The notes beneath the pieces were generated by a model that had not been told where the DNA came from, made no database searches, and saw only the letters and a program-made list of their open reading frames with translations. Below, piece by piece: positions 15,054 through 23,137 of a stretch of 33,781 bases of DNA. Within the stretch, counting starts at the first letter, position 1, and each line of letters begins with the position of its first letter. The position numbers and the translations under genes are program-made. This DNA comes from Methylobacterium longum (GTDB lineage: Bacteria; Pseudomonadota; Alphaproteobacteria; Rhizobiales; Beijerinckiaceae): positions 1-33,781 of the forward strand of contig NZ_BPQS01000053.1 of NCBI RefSeq assembly GCF_022179385.1, in the 5' to 3' direction.

Positions 15054-16277
15054 TTAAATGAAAGCGACGTCAAGATGTTGGTCGCTTTTGCTTACGATCT
15101 CGCACAGCCGGGAGAAGCCATCGGCCTCTATCAGCAACTTGAACTTTTCCGGGACGCCAGCTGTTGTGACAATCTTCAGTCCAGCACTTTCATCAGACAG
15201 GCTGCGCACGGTGCAATCGATGGCGGAACGCCCTGCGTTGAACGAGATCTGACCCGCCTTGAGCACACGGCGGCGGATGTTCTGCTGCGCGATCGCGACG
15301 GGCCTCCATTCCATGCACCTGTTACGCCCGTCGTCCTTGGCGGCGTAGAGCGCTGCATCTGCGTTCTGCAGCAGCATGTCAGGATCGCCGACGGACCCGT
15401 TGAGCGCCGCCACACCGAAGCTTGCTGTAATCCTGATGGAGTTACGTAGCGTTGGAATATCGAGCCGCGCGATAGAACCCCGCAGCTTCTCGGCCACCTG
15501 CATCGCGGATGCGAGCCCGGTATGCGGCAGCAGGATCGCGAACTCCTCACCACCAACGCGGCCGAAGGCATCTGATTTACGAAGCTCGACGCGACACACC
15601 TCAGCCACTGCCGATAAGACCCGATCACCGACGGGATGACCATGCTGATCGTTCACGGATTTGAAGTGATCGAGGTCGAGCATGATGCAGCTGAGTTCGT
15701 GCTTATGCCTCACGGCGAGCGCAAACGCGCGGCTGAACTCATCGCGAAAGGCGCGCCGCGAGAGAGCCCCTGTCAGGCCATCAGTCATGGCAAGAACCCG
15801 CAGTTCCAGCTCGCTGATGACGATGTGGGCGAGGTCAGAAAGGGTATCCAACTGATCGGCCAGGAAAGTGCGCGGCTTTGTATCCATCGCGCAGAGCGTC
15901 CCGATGCAGTGGCCTTCTGGCGTGCGCAGCGGGACGCCCGCGTAGAAGCGGATATGCGGCTCGCCTAGGACAAAGGGGTTATCGGCGAACCGCGCGTCGG
16001 CGAGGGTGTCCGGTACGATGAGCGGCCGGGCCTCCCGAACAGCCACGTTACAGAGCGCAGGTCCTTTGGACGTTTCGGAGGCTGAGACGCCTTGGCGCGA
16101 CTTGAACCACTGACGGTGGCCATCGATGAGCGAAATGGTCGACATGGAAACATCGAAGATACGGCGTGTCAGCCGCGTGATGCGGTCGAACGCCTCTTCA
16201 GATGGTGTGTCGAGGACATCGTACCGGTCGAGATTGGTAAGCCGTGCCTGTTCTTGGATCTGGGCCTGAGCCGGCAT
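15054..16277 (-). CDS. GAF-GGDEF-PilZ diguanylate cyclase
   Basis: A 407-residue cytoplasmic signalling protein. Residues 20-150 form a GAF domain (for example FDVSMSTISLIDGHRQWFKS and FYAGVPLRTPEGHCIGTLCA). Residues 165-325 form a GGDEF domain with active GGEEF at 242-246 and the inhibitory I-site RKSD at 233-236, five residues before, as expected. Metal-binding DLDHFKSVND is intact, so c-di-GMP synthesis with product inhibition is likely. Residues 335-407 resemble a PilZ domain: RRR near the start, then DESAGLKI in place of the second motif. ATG 16277 has GAGGA upstream. An enzyme that makes c-di-GMP and carries its own receptor domain could sense its output. Confidence 0.88.
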   Translation of the reverse strand: MPAQAQIQEQARLTNLDRYDVLDTPSEEAFDRITRLTRRIFDVSMSTISLIDGHRQWFKSRQGVSASETSKGPALCNVAVREARPLIVPDTLADARFADNPFVLGEPHIRFYAGVPLRTPEGHCIGTLCAMDTKPRTFLADQLDTLSDLAHIVISELELRVLAMTDGLTGALSRRAFRDEFSRAFALAVRHKHELSCIMLDLDHFKSVNDQHGHPVGDRVLSAVAEVCRVELRKSDAFGRVGGEEFAILLPHTGLASAMQVAEKLRGSIARLDIPTLRNSIRITASFGVAALNGSVGDPDMLLQNADAALYAAKDDGRNRCMEWRPVAIAQQNIRRRVLKAGQISFNAGRSAIDCTVRSLSDESAGLKIVTTAGVPEKFKLLIEADGFSRLCEIVSKSDQHLDVAFI

Positions 16278-16664
16278 GGCACATCCTCGGATGCAAGGGT
16301 CAAACCACTTTAATGACAAATAAATCTTTACAGAGTATGACTTTCGATGGAGATCTTGAGCACCTCTTCAACACATTCCACTTCTTGCTGGCGATCTGGC
16401 CCGGTCACGCATCCGGTCGAGCGACAGAGTGATGCAGCGACTGCAGCTCTCACTGCCCCCAGGCCGAGCCGCGCGGCATCTGCATCGTGCGGAGCCACCG
16501 CTTGCAGTGGCAGGCGTCAGAGAGCGCGGACGCGCCGGTCGCACGTGAACGGGGTGAACACGGCAACCAGCGCGCTCGCAGGCGGGAGCTAGTTGAAGCT
16601 CAACCGCCACGATGGGTGAGAATATGGGGATCGACACAGCGCGCGTGCGGATCCCAGCTCAGCC
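16278..16664. other. Intergenic region between diguanylate cyclase and MucR-like gene
   Basis: The first 60 bases upstream of the cyclase are AT-rich (TAATGACAAATAAATC) and likely hold its promoter. The rest has open frames on both strands without good starts or protein-like composition. I see nothing else that I can support. Confidence 0.4.
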
Positions 16665-17183
16665 TTAGGCCTCAGCAACTTCCTTCGCCTTCCGCGGCCG
16701 CCCAGCACGCTTCGGCTTCTCGGAGATGGTCTCAGCGGGCTGTGCAGCTTTCGGAGCGGCTTTCGTGCGTAGCTGGCCAAGGCCGATGCTCCTGGCAAGC
16801 TCAGCGCGCTGCGCCGAGTAGTTAGCAGCCGTCGACGGGTAGTCCCGTGGCAGGCCGAAGCGCTCGCGGTACTCCTCGATGGTCAGGCCGTTGCCGGTGA
16901 GATGCCGCTTGAGCGTCTTGTACGGCTTACCGTCGATGAAGCTGATGAGCGCGTCCGGCGTGATCGACTTGCGGATCTGGGCCGGGGTAGCCTTATCGGC
17001 CGTAGGGGCAGCCGGCACGGCAGAGGTGCCGAGCCCGGCGAGCGCAGCATGCGTGCTGGAGATCAGCTCCGCCATGTCCCCAGGCCGTACCGCATTCTTC
17101 GACACGTAGGCCGAGACGAGCTCAGCTGTCAGCTCTACATAATCGACGGCCTGAGCCTCGATGGTCTCTACGCTCTCGTCCAC
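16665..17183 (-). CDS. MucR/Ros-family regulator lacking the zinc Cys and one His
   Basis: A 172-residue protein. The N-terminus (YVELTAELVSAYVSKNAVRP) and C-terminal core (KPYKTLKRHLTGNGLTIEEY, then RERFGLPRDYPSTAANYSAQ) match MucR/Ros transcription factors that control exopolysaccharide, motility and symbiosis or virulence genes in Rhizobiales. The zinc region reads SFIDG where relatives have a Cys, and GNG where a second His is usual; only one His (KRHL) remains. Zinc-free members are known in Mesorhizobium, so it may still fold and bind DNA. The C-terminal tail is basic with an AT-hook-like KRAGRPRK. Start is GTG 17183; the length matches the family plus extended tail. Confidence 0.85.
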   Translation of the reverse strand: MDESVETIEAQAVDYVELTAELVSAYVSKNAVRPGDMAELISSTHAALAGLGTSAVPAAPTADKATPAQIRKSITPDALISFIDGKPYKTLKRHLTGNGLTIEEYRERFGLPRDYPSTAANYSAQRAELARSIGLGQLRTKAAPKAAQPAETISEKPKRAGRPRKAKEVAEA

Positions 17184-17356
17184 GGCGCACCTGTTCTTGG
17201 AAAGCCCACAGAATGTGTTGGCGGATCAAGGAAAGCAAGGCATTGCTAAGTGCATTTCTTGTTTCTGTAGGCACTCACCGTCGTTTTACAGCCAGCCGTG
17301 CCATGACGGTCACTCAATTGATGCGCGAGCTGCTGGCCAGGACGCCGATGTTAGAT

Positions 17357-17461
17357 CCGTTACGGCGCGCCGGAGGTAGGATGGCTGTCGGCTACAATCG
17401 ATGCGCCAACGCTTTCAAAGAGCACAGCGGTTCTAAGTTTCTGCAGGAGCGGCAGACATGA
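17357..17461 (+). pseudogene. C-terminal remnant of a tyrosine recombinase
   Basis: Frame 17357-17461 ends VGYNRCANAFKEHSGSKFL plus a short tail. It aligns with VGYIRRANAFKGHSGSGFL at the C-terminus of the intact recombinase at 13942-14907, including the catalytic Tyr. Everything upstream of the last box is missing, so it is a broken copy, possibly left by recombination with the intact gene or a related island. Confidence 0.75.
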
Positions 17462-17745
17462 CGGACGCAGGTCAGGAGCGATTTGCCGCCATCGTGGCTG
17501 ATAACGTAATCTCGACGCTTGAGAGAGTGTATGGCGGGAAACTGGAACCCGAAGACCGGCGCGATCGTACCATCGCGGAATTGATGCACGAGATGCTCGC
17601 CAACATGCCGACGACATCCGGGCGCGTGCTGGCGCAAGCCTGCAACCGTGTCTTGGCAATCCAGCCGGATCGAGGAAACCTCATGCCGCTGGTATCGGAA
17701 ATCGACATGACTGATGGCGCCGTGACGATGAACCCGCTGTTCTGA
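17458..17745 (+). CDS. Small helical protein, unknown function
   Basis: A 95-residue protein, MTDAGQERFAAIVADNVIST at its start, with a helix TIAELMHEMLANMPTTSGRV and an end DGAVTMNPLF. ATG overlaps the stop of the recombinase remnant. A paralogous motif (TVTQLMRELLARTP) occurs in the decayed DNA just upstream, suggesting an earlier duplicate. It is coupled to the next gene by TGATG. No family recognised. Confidence 0.55.
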   Translation: MTDAGQERFAAIVADNVISTLERVYGGKLEPEDRRDRTIAELMHEMLANMPTTSGRVLAQACNRVLAIQPDRGNLMPLVSEIDMTDGAVTMNPLF

Positions 17746-18017
17746 TGGAGACAGCGCGGTTCATCTGCACGGCTGCTGCTGCGGTCGCTGGCTTGATTGC
17801 CGGAGTCGCGTGGCTCATCTCAACGCGCGTCGGCACGGAGAACCGACGCCAGCCGCCAATCGAAGGCACGACGGCCGACGGGGCGGTCACTGTTCGGTTT
17901 GGGAAGCGGTATCTGCTCCTCTACCCGACCCTACGGCAGCAATCGACTTGGAACAGCTATGCCGCCATCGCGGCGTCGGTCTCCGCGTTCGCGCAGGTGG
18001 CGCTTCTGTTCCGATAG
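17745..18017 (+). CDS. Small membrane protein, unknown function
   Basis: A 90-residue protein with an N-terminal hydrophobic segment (AAAAVAGLIAGVAWLIS) and a second, weaker one at the C-terminus (YAAIAASVSAFAQVALLF). The middle is soluble with short strands (GAVTVRFGKRYLLLYP). It starts inside the stop of the previous gene (TGATG). Convergent with the TerL gene, which ends four bases beyond. Confidence 0.55.
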   Translation: METARFICTAAAAVAGLIAGVAWLISTRVGTENRRQPPIEGTTADGAVTVRFGKRYLLLYPTLRQQSTWNSYAAIAASVSAFAQVALLFR

Positions 18018-18021
18018 GCCT

Positions 18022-19551
18022 CTATACCCGCCAGGATCCCCCACTAGACCGCATCGACTTGTAGCCGGTCAGACCGTCCTTCGGCTGCGTCGAGGCCTTC
18101 GGCGCAATGCCCGGCCGGGCGCGGTCGAGGAGCTGTCCTACGAGAGCAATGCTGTCCACAATGTCGTCGTGCACGCCCGCGGGGAAGCGCAGCAGCTCGG
18201 CCTCGAAGTCCTTCCGCCACGGCGCGTCGCCCGGGATGTAGAGCCCCCTCATCGACATGCGGGCGCGGATCGATTGAGCGCGGACAGCCTTGTCACCGCG
18301 GGTCGGGAACTGGCGCCGGACGCAGTACGCCTTCGCCTCGCGGGCGGCGGCGTCCATCATCGGCCCGAGCGCGGATCGGATCTGGCCCGTCTCCTCGGCC
18401 CATTCCAGCGGGCGCCACTTCTTCACCAGATCGCACCACGCCGCGATCCACTCGCCGCTGTCGGCCTGCTTCCGCCAGAGGTCGAGGACGTGCATGTTGC
18501 CGTCTGGGTCCAGCCCCACGACGATGTGCACGGTGTAGTCGCCACCGTCCCGCGTCACGGCGTAGTCGCTGCCGCCGTAGACGTTCAGCCCCTCACGGGC
18601 GGGCGAGCCCTTGCTCGGCTTGATCCATTCCCGCTCGAAGTAGGATCCACCCTCCGGCACCGGAACCTGCTGATACAGGCTCGCCCAGGTGCGGGTGTCG
18701 ACCTCCTCCTTCCGCCGACGGAGCTGTGCGCCGTAGCCGTACTCGCCGTCATCCCAGAGGAAGTCGCCCATCTGCCGCCCGAGCCGGTCGCCGAGACCGG
18801 CCTGCGCCGGCAGAGACAGCACACGGTAGGGGCGGGCGATCGCGTCGAGCTGGCGGATGATGCGCCCGGCAAGGTCGTCGTCGTGCCACCTCGTGTGCAT
18901 GACGACCTTCTTGGCTCCCGGCTTGAGGCGGGTCGAGAAGTCGTCCGAGTACCAGTCCCAGACCCGATCGCGCATGCGCCGGCTCTCCGCATCCTCGCGG
19001 CTACCGAACGGGTCGTCGATGATGCCGAGGTCCGCACGGAAACCCGCGATGCCGACACCCACGCCGACGGCGTAGTACTCGCCGCCGGCCGTGGTCGCCC
19101 AGCGGTTCGCCGCTTGGCTGTCCGAGGATAGGCTGACACCGAGTTCGCCCTCGTGCTCCACCATCAAGTTCCGGGTCTTGCGCCCGAACCGCTCGGCAAG
19201 CTCCGAGGAGTGCGAGGCGGTGAGCACGTTCCGCTCGGGGTGGCGGGCCACGTACCAAGCCGGGAACAGGTGGTTGGTGTAGATGCTCTTCCCGGATCCG
19301 GGCGGCATGAACACCAACAGCGTGTCGATCTCGTCGTCGGACTCCAGCAGCTCAAGCTCGGCGATCAGCACCTCGTGGTGGTGCGCCGGGGTGTAGCCGG
19401 CAGCCACGGACCACGCGACCAGCGAGTCCTGGATGTCAGTGCGCCGTTGGCGGCGCTTCGCCTCCATCGTCAGCAGCCTCACTCGCTCCCGCGCGGCCGA
19501 GACGTCGAAGCTGCTCGACGGCTGCGGCGAGTTCTGACCCAAGCTCGGCAT
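18022..19551 (-). CDS. Phage terminase large subunit (TerL)
   Basis: A roughly 509-residue DNA-packaging motor. The N-terminal ATPase has Walker A PPGSGKS (about residue 84 from this start) and Walker B LGIIDDPF, followed by a coupling-like VVMHTRWHDDDLAGR segment. The C-terminal RNase H-like nuclease begins YGGSDYAVTRDGGDY and ends with the acidic HDDIVDSIAL motif. Both activities look complete. ATG 19551 (GGAG nine bases upstream) overlaps the DUF5681 gene; further starts (19467) are possible. No portal, capsid or tail genes adjoin, so this packaging pair is orphaned or belongs to a degenerate or satellite element. Confidence 0.88.
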   Translation of the reverse strand: MPSLGQNSPQPSSSFDVSAARERVRLLTMEAKRRQRRTDIQDSLVAWSVAAGYTPAHHHEVLIAELELLESDDEIDTLLVFMPPGSGKSIYTNHLFPAWYVARHPERNVLTASHSSELAERFGRKTRNLMVEHEGELGVSLSSDSQAANRWATTAGGEYYAVGVGVGIAGFRADLGIIDDPFGSREDAESRRMRDRVWDWYSDDFSTRLKPGAKKVVMHTRWHDDDLAGRIIRQLDAIARPYRVLSLPAQAGLGDRLGRQMGDFLWDDGEYGYGAQLRRRKEEVDTRTWASLYQQVPVPEGGSYFEREWIKPSKGSPAREGLNVYGGSDYAVTRDGGDYTVHIVVGLDPDGNMHVLDLWRKQADSGEWIAAWCDLVKKWRPLEWAEETGQIRSALGPMMDAAAREAKAYCVRRQFPTRGDKAVRAQSIRARMSMRGLYIPGDAPWRKDFEAELLRFPAGVHDDIVDSIALVGQLLDRARPGIAPKASTQPKDGLTGYKSMRSSGGSWRV

Positions 19552-19807
19552 CGGTGAGGTCTCCAACGGGATCGACGGTGAGGTGCTGGGCCGGCTTGCC
19601 CCAAGCGCGGTCGAGGATGTGGCTGGCGGCGGTGACACGGGCAGCGGCCGGCGCCTCGTCGTTGCGCATGACGCCGGCCAGGGTTTCGAGGGCCTCGCGG
19701 GTGTAGCCGCGGGCGAGCTGCTTCACGTCGTCGGGCAGGCGGGGGCGGCCTCCGGGGTTGCCGGACTGGCCAGGGGCGAAGGGCTTGAGGTTAGTCGGCT
19801 TCGTCAT
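19436..19807 (-). CDS. DUF5681-type small terminase-associated protein
   Basis: A 123-residue protein with the DUF5681 hallmark KPFAPGQSGNPGGRPRLPDD near the N-terminus, followed by helices ARGYTREALETLAGVM and an acidic/Ala-rich C-terminus. Proteins with this motif commonly sit directly upstream of TerL and are taken as small terminase subunits that recognise the packaging site. It overlaps TerL by over 100 bases in another frame. ATG 19807 gives the usual family start (MTKPTNLKPF). Confidence 0.8.
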   Translation of the reverse strand: MTKPTNLKPFAPGQSGNPGGRPRLPDDVKQLARGYTREALETLAGVMRNDEAPAAARVTAASHILDRAWGKPAQHLTVDPVGDLTDAELGSELAAAVEQLRRLGRAGASEAADDGGEAPPTAH

Positions 19808-20097
19808 GGTCTTACACACGGTCTATGGGTTCTGGTTGAGTATATAGGATTTGCCTATGGATCGCTGAGAACAGTGGCGGGAACAGTGTCCGGGTTCGGA
19901 TCGACTAGCGGGTTCTGAGTGGCAGCAGGCAGCCTGCGGTCAGACCCTGTGCGCGGCGACCGTGGCCCGTTGGTGGACCTCGCCAACGGCGTCTCGGACC
20001 TACAGCGCCACCACGGCGATTAGCGCTCTCAGCCGCGCCACCTCAACTGGTCGGCGAAAGCAACTTGCTCGTGCAAGGTCAATCGATCACCTCTTGC
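19808..20097. other. Intergenic region upstream of the terminase pair
   Basis: An AT-richer stretch (GAGTATATAGGATTTGCC) about 30 bases from the terminase genes probably holds their promoter. Further right, a 34-codon plus-strand frame from GTG 19919 is weakly protein-like but unsupported. Nothing else seen. Confidence 0.35.
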
Positions 20098-20448
20098 ATG
20101 CCAATCAATCTGCAGGCGCCCATGGGCCGAACGGTCGATTTAGACAGCCTGCCGCCGCAAATCGTCCCTGTCGTGCGCTCCTGGGTCGCGGCGGTCGAGG
20201 CAGCAAGTCGGCGCATGGGCGATGAACTCCGCGTCACAGCAGAAGATGCGATCGCAAGCCTACGTGGCCGGATCGTCATGACGGCGCCTCTTGAAGCGAC
20301 ACTGATCAAGTCCAACCTCGCCACACTGGTTCTGGCGAACAAGCTCGACCGAAGAGCTACGCTGCCATCTAAGGAGAGAACGGAGGCTCTGACCGCTCTT
20401 AATGCGCTCATCGTCGAGCTACGAAATGCTAAGCCGAAAGAGCGCTGA
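20098..20448 (+). CDS. Small helical protein, unknown function
   Basis: A 116-residue, largely helical protein, with IVPVVRSWVAAVEAASRRMG, DELRVTAEDAIASLRGR and a C-terminal helix EALTALNALIVELRN. ATG 20098 (or 20122) is preferred to the TTG at 20065; no strong Shine-Dalgarno separates them. No recognised family and no clear partner. Confidence 0.45.
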   Translation: MPINLQAPMGRTVDLDSLPPQIVPVVRSWVAAVEAASRRMGDELRVTAEDAIASLRGRIVMTAPLEATLIKSNLATLVLANKLDRRATLPSKERTEALTALNALIVELRNAKPKER

Positions 20449-20551
20449 AGGACCTCCAGTAGATAGCCTTCCTAGAAGCACTGTCCCCAGACCGGCGCGG
20501 AACGCTGGACCTGCTGGGGTCGTTAGGGGCCGAACCTTGGAGGCAGTGGAC

Positions 20552-20812
20552 ATGAAGTACATCATCGCCGGAGGGCTGATCGCAGCAGGCCTGCTCGCCA
20601 TCCCAAGCCTGCCGGCTTCGGCGCAGGGCATCGAGATCGGACCTGGGGGCGTGCGGGTCGACCCGCGCTCGCCTCGGGAGCGTGACAGGGACGAGATCCG
20701 TCGCGAAGAACGTCGCGAGGAGTTCCGTGAAGAGCGGCGTGATGCGATCCGAGGCGAGGAACGCCGACGCGACTTCGACGATGACCGTCCGCGCCCGCGA
20801 GACCGGTACTGA
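20552..20812 (+). CDS. Secreted protein with Arg/Glu/Asp-rich mature region
   Basis: An 86-residue protein with a Sec signal peptide (MKYIIAGGLIAAGLLAIPSL, cleaved after ASA). A short GIEIGPGGVRVDPRSP follows, and the remainder alternates Arg with Glu and Asp (RREERREEFREERRD). It is typical of small periplasmic proteins of Rhizobiales of unknown role. GGAGG lies about ten bases before the ATG, and a strong intrinsic terminator follows, so it is a single-gene unit. Confidence 0.8.
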   Translation: MKYIIAGGLIAAGLLAIPSLPASAQGIEIGPGGVRVDPRSPRERDRDEIRREERREEFREERRDAIRGEERRRDFDDDRPRPRDRY

Positions 20813-20836
20813 AGAACGGTAGACAGGTTGTCAGCG

Positions 20837-20864
20837 GCGGGGCGTGAGCCCCGCTGTTTCTGTG
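20837..20864 (+). terminator. Intrinsic terminator after the secreted Arg-rich protein
   Basis: A perfect 7-base stem GCGGGGC / GCCCCGC closes over GTGA and is followed by TGTTTCTGTG. This is the clearest rho-independent terminator in the window. Confidence 0.8.
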
Positions 20865-20877
20865 TCTGGGGTCACGA

Positions 20878-21129
20878 TCAGACCGTTCTATCACTGCCGG
20901 GCAAGAGGTCGGCCCAGGCAGCAGCCAGGATCTCGGCGCGGACAGTGGCTCGCTTCGGGTCCGCGGCCGCGATCTCCCGCCGTATGGCGTCGAGGGTCGC
21001 GGATCCTCCAGCCGCGTGCGCCTCACGGCCCTTCCGGGTGAGGGCACTCTGGAAGGCAAAGGCAGCCAGGGCGTCGTCACCGCGGCGCTCGATGCTCTCC
21101 ACGAGGGCGAGGATGCTGGCGGTGGTCAT
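20878..21129 (-). CDS. Small helical protein, possible paralogue of 4449-4739
   Basis: An 83-residue protein, start MTTASILALVESIERRGDDA. The C-terminus TVRAEILAAAWADLLPGSDR resembles the end of the 4449-4739 product. ATG 21129 overlaps the stop of the next upstream gene (ATGA-type), suggesting an operon of two. Function unknown. Confidence 0.55.
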   Translation of the reverse strand: MTTASILALVESIERRGDDALAAFAFQSALTRKGREAHAAGGSATLDAIRREIAAADPKRATVRAEILAAAWADLLPGSDRTV

Positions 21130-21350
21130 ACCGCACCTCCGATCCCGTGCCACGCAATCTCCAGCACCATCGCCCGCCAGCCCGAGTGCGTTGGGTCCAT
21201 CTCGGCGATCTTAACGCTTAGCGCGGCGAAATCCTCGCATGGGTTGGCGGCGTGCCGGGCGTGGCTGATCCGGCGCAGCTCGGCCCTACAAGCTGTGCCA
21301 ACAGGGTCGGCAGCGAGACCAGGAACGGCGAACGGAGAGGAGCATGTCAT
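21126..21350 (-). CDS. Small protein upstream of and coupled to 20878-21129
   Basis: About 74 residues from MTCSSPFAVPGLAADPVGTA through RAELRRISHARHAANPCEDF, then AALSVKIAEMDPTHSGWRAM. Start choice is uncertain; 21371 and 21464 are alternatives, but the latter overlaps the zwf 3' end. Both small genes lie just downstream of zwf and could be read from it. No domain recognised. Confidence 0.45.
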   Translation of the reverse strand: MTCSSPFAVPGLAADPVGTACRAELRRISHARHAANPCEDFAALSVKIAEMDPTHSGWRAMVLEIAWHGIGGAV

Positions 21351-21367
21351 GGTAACGACGCGGACTG

Positions 21368-22831
21368 TCATCCTTCGACAGGAGCTGTGTTCCGCCATGC
21401 CCGCTCGAACGGAAGGCGCCACGCGTATGGGGCCACCAACTGGTGGATCGACTTTGGTCCCCACGAGCCCGGCTCATACAGCCGTACCGGCGGAGGAGCT
21501 TCGAGGAGTGGGACCGAGACCTCCCACAGGCGTTCGATACCCTCCGCGGTGGTGAACAACGTGCGGTCGCCGCGCATCGCGTCGAGGATCAGCCGCTCGT
21601 AGGCCTCCAGTACATCGCCAACCAGCCCGGTGTCGCGCATCGAGAACTGCAGGCTCTGTTTGTCGAGCCGCATCCCTGGTCCTGGCCGCTTACCGTAGAA
21701 CGAAAGGGACATTTTCGCTGCGTCGGCGAGGTCGAAGGTGAGGTGGTCCGGCCCCTGCGCCCCGACCCCAGAGTTTGCCGGGAACATGCTCTTGGGCGGC
21801 TCGCGAAAGGCGATCGAGATGATCCGCTGGCCCTCCGCCATCCGCTTGCCAGTGCGGAGGTAGAACGGAACTCCAGCCCAGCGCCAGTTGTCGATCTGGC
21901 ACTTGAGGGCGATGAGGGTCTCTGTGTCGGACTCGGGGTCGACGCCGGGCTCCGAGCGATAGCCGCTGTATTGGCCGCGGACGACATCGCGCGGATCCAG
22001 GGGCAGCATTGAGCGGAAGACCTTGTTCTTCTCCTCCGAGATCGGCGCCGGCTCAAGGGACGTCGGCGCTTCCATGGCCATGAAGCCCAGGATCTGGAAC
22101 AGGTGGGTCACTACCATGTCGCGGTAGGCGCCGGTGGCCTCATAGAAGGCCGAGCGGGTGCCCAGGCCTAGCGTCTCCGGCACGTCGATCTGCACGTGGT
22201 CGATGAAGTTGCGGTTCCAGATGGGCTCGAACAGACCGTTGGCGAAGCGGAATGCCAGGATGTTCTGGGCTGGCTCCTTGCCGAGGAAGTGGTCGATGCG
22301 GAAGATCTGGGACTCGTCGAACACCGCATGCAGGCGCGCGTTCAGATCAACGGCACTCTCCAGATCGACTCCGAACGGCTTCTCCATCACGACCCGCGAG
22401 CCCGCGGCAAGATCGGCGTCCGAGAGCATCTTGACCGCCGAAAGCGCGGCAGCCGGTGGCACGCTGAGATAGTGCAGAAGTCGGCTCTCAGCGCCCAGGC
22501 TGCCTCGCGCCCGATCCACAGCCTCGCGCAGGGCCGCCGGCCCCGCCGAGATCGGCACGTAATCGAGAAAGTCCGAGAATGCCGCCCAAGCTTCATCGCC
22601 TGCGCCACGCGTAGCGAACCGGTCCAGAGCCCCGCGCGCCGCGGTCCGGAAGCTGTCAGCATCTAGGTCGTCCAGAGACACACCGATAATACGGCAGGCC
22701 GGGATGAAGCCCGCGCTGACCAAGTGAAACAACCCTGGCAGGAGCTTGCGCTGAGCGAGATCTCCGGTGGCGCCGAACAGGACGACGACCTGCGGGTGCT
22801 TCGGCCCGACGCCAGGAGGTATCTTCTTCAC
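21368..22831 (-). CDS. zwf: Glucose-6-phosphate 1-dehydrogenase
   Basis: A 487-residue enzyme that oxidises glucose-6-phosphate to 6-phosphogluconolactone with NAD(P)+, the entry to the oxidative pentose phosphate and Entner-Doudoroff pathways. The nucleotide-binding N-terminus VVLFGATGDLAQRKLLPGLF is present, as is the substrate-binding/catalytic signature RIDHFLGKEPAQNI and the downstream EKPFG motif. The GTG at 22831, with GCGGAG upstream, gives the normal family length. A TTG at 22894 would add 21 hydrophobic residues. In a methylotroph it is not part of an obvious operon with pgl or edd here, so this may be a second, accessory copy. Confidence 0.93.
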   Translation of the reverse strand: MKKIPPGVGPKHPQVVVLFGATGDLAQRKLLPGLFHLVSAGFIPACRIIGVSLDDLDADSFRTAARGALDRFATRGAGDEAWAAFSDFLDYVPISAGPAALREAVDRARGSLGAESRLLHYLSVPPAAALSAVKMLSDADLAAGSRVVMEKPFGVDLESAVDLNARLHAVFDESQIFRIDHFLGKEPAQNILAFRFANGLFEPIWNRNFIDHVQIDVPETLGLGTRSAFYEATGAYRDMVVTHLFQILGFMAMEAPTSLEPAPISEEKNKVFRSMLPLDPRDVVRGQYSGYRSEPGVDPESDTETLIALKCQIDNWRWAGVPFYLRTGKRMAEGQRIISIAFREPPKSMFPANSGVGAQGPDHLTFDLADAAKMSLSFYGKRPGPGMRLDKQSLQFSMRDTGLVGDVLEAYERLILDAMRGDRTLFTTAEGIERLWEVSVPLLEAPPPVRLYEPGSWGPKSIHQLVAPYAWRLPFERAWRNTAPVEG

Positions 22832-23137
22832 GGGACCGCTCCGCGGGTCGAGCCGGGATCTCGGCAACAGGCATATCAGCAATAGGAGTGCCAAATCGTC
22901 GGACGCTCGACCGACATACGACCGGGATGAGGCATGCCGTCGGGGTCGGACATGGCGGCTCCTTCAGGCTGCACGGGCGAGGCCGGCGTAGGACGCCAGC
23001 AGGTGTCGGCGTTCGTTTGAGGAAAAGCGGTTGACCTCGTGTGGGGTGAGCCTGCTCGAGCCGCGAAGCGCCGCACCCAGCGGGCCTTCCCTCACGAACT
23101 TCGGCTGCGCAGACTGGATGGGCGTCGGAGAACCCCC
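22832..23137. other. Divergent intergenic region between zwf and the VWA gene
   Basis: Contains both promoters. A 25-codon minus-strand frame starting MSDPDGMPHPG (from 22952) follows AAGGAG and ends just before zwf; it could be a leader peptide but is too short to trust. No strong repeats. Confidence 0.35.

Noticed and set aside
17797..19131. 444-codon plus-strand frame
   Set aside because: Antisense to TerL; composition is that of a shadow of a GC-rich coding region.
19919..20023. 34-codon plus-strand frame ending DLANGVSDLQRHHGD
   Set aside because: Ends convincingly but has no ribosome site or homologous family; may be a fragment.
22876..22952. 25-codon frame MSDPDGMPHPGRMSVERP with AAGGAG
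   Set aside because: Too short for confidence and lies in a divergent promoter region; noted as possible leader only.
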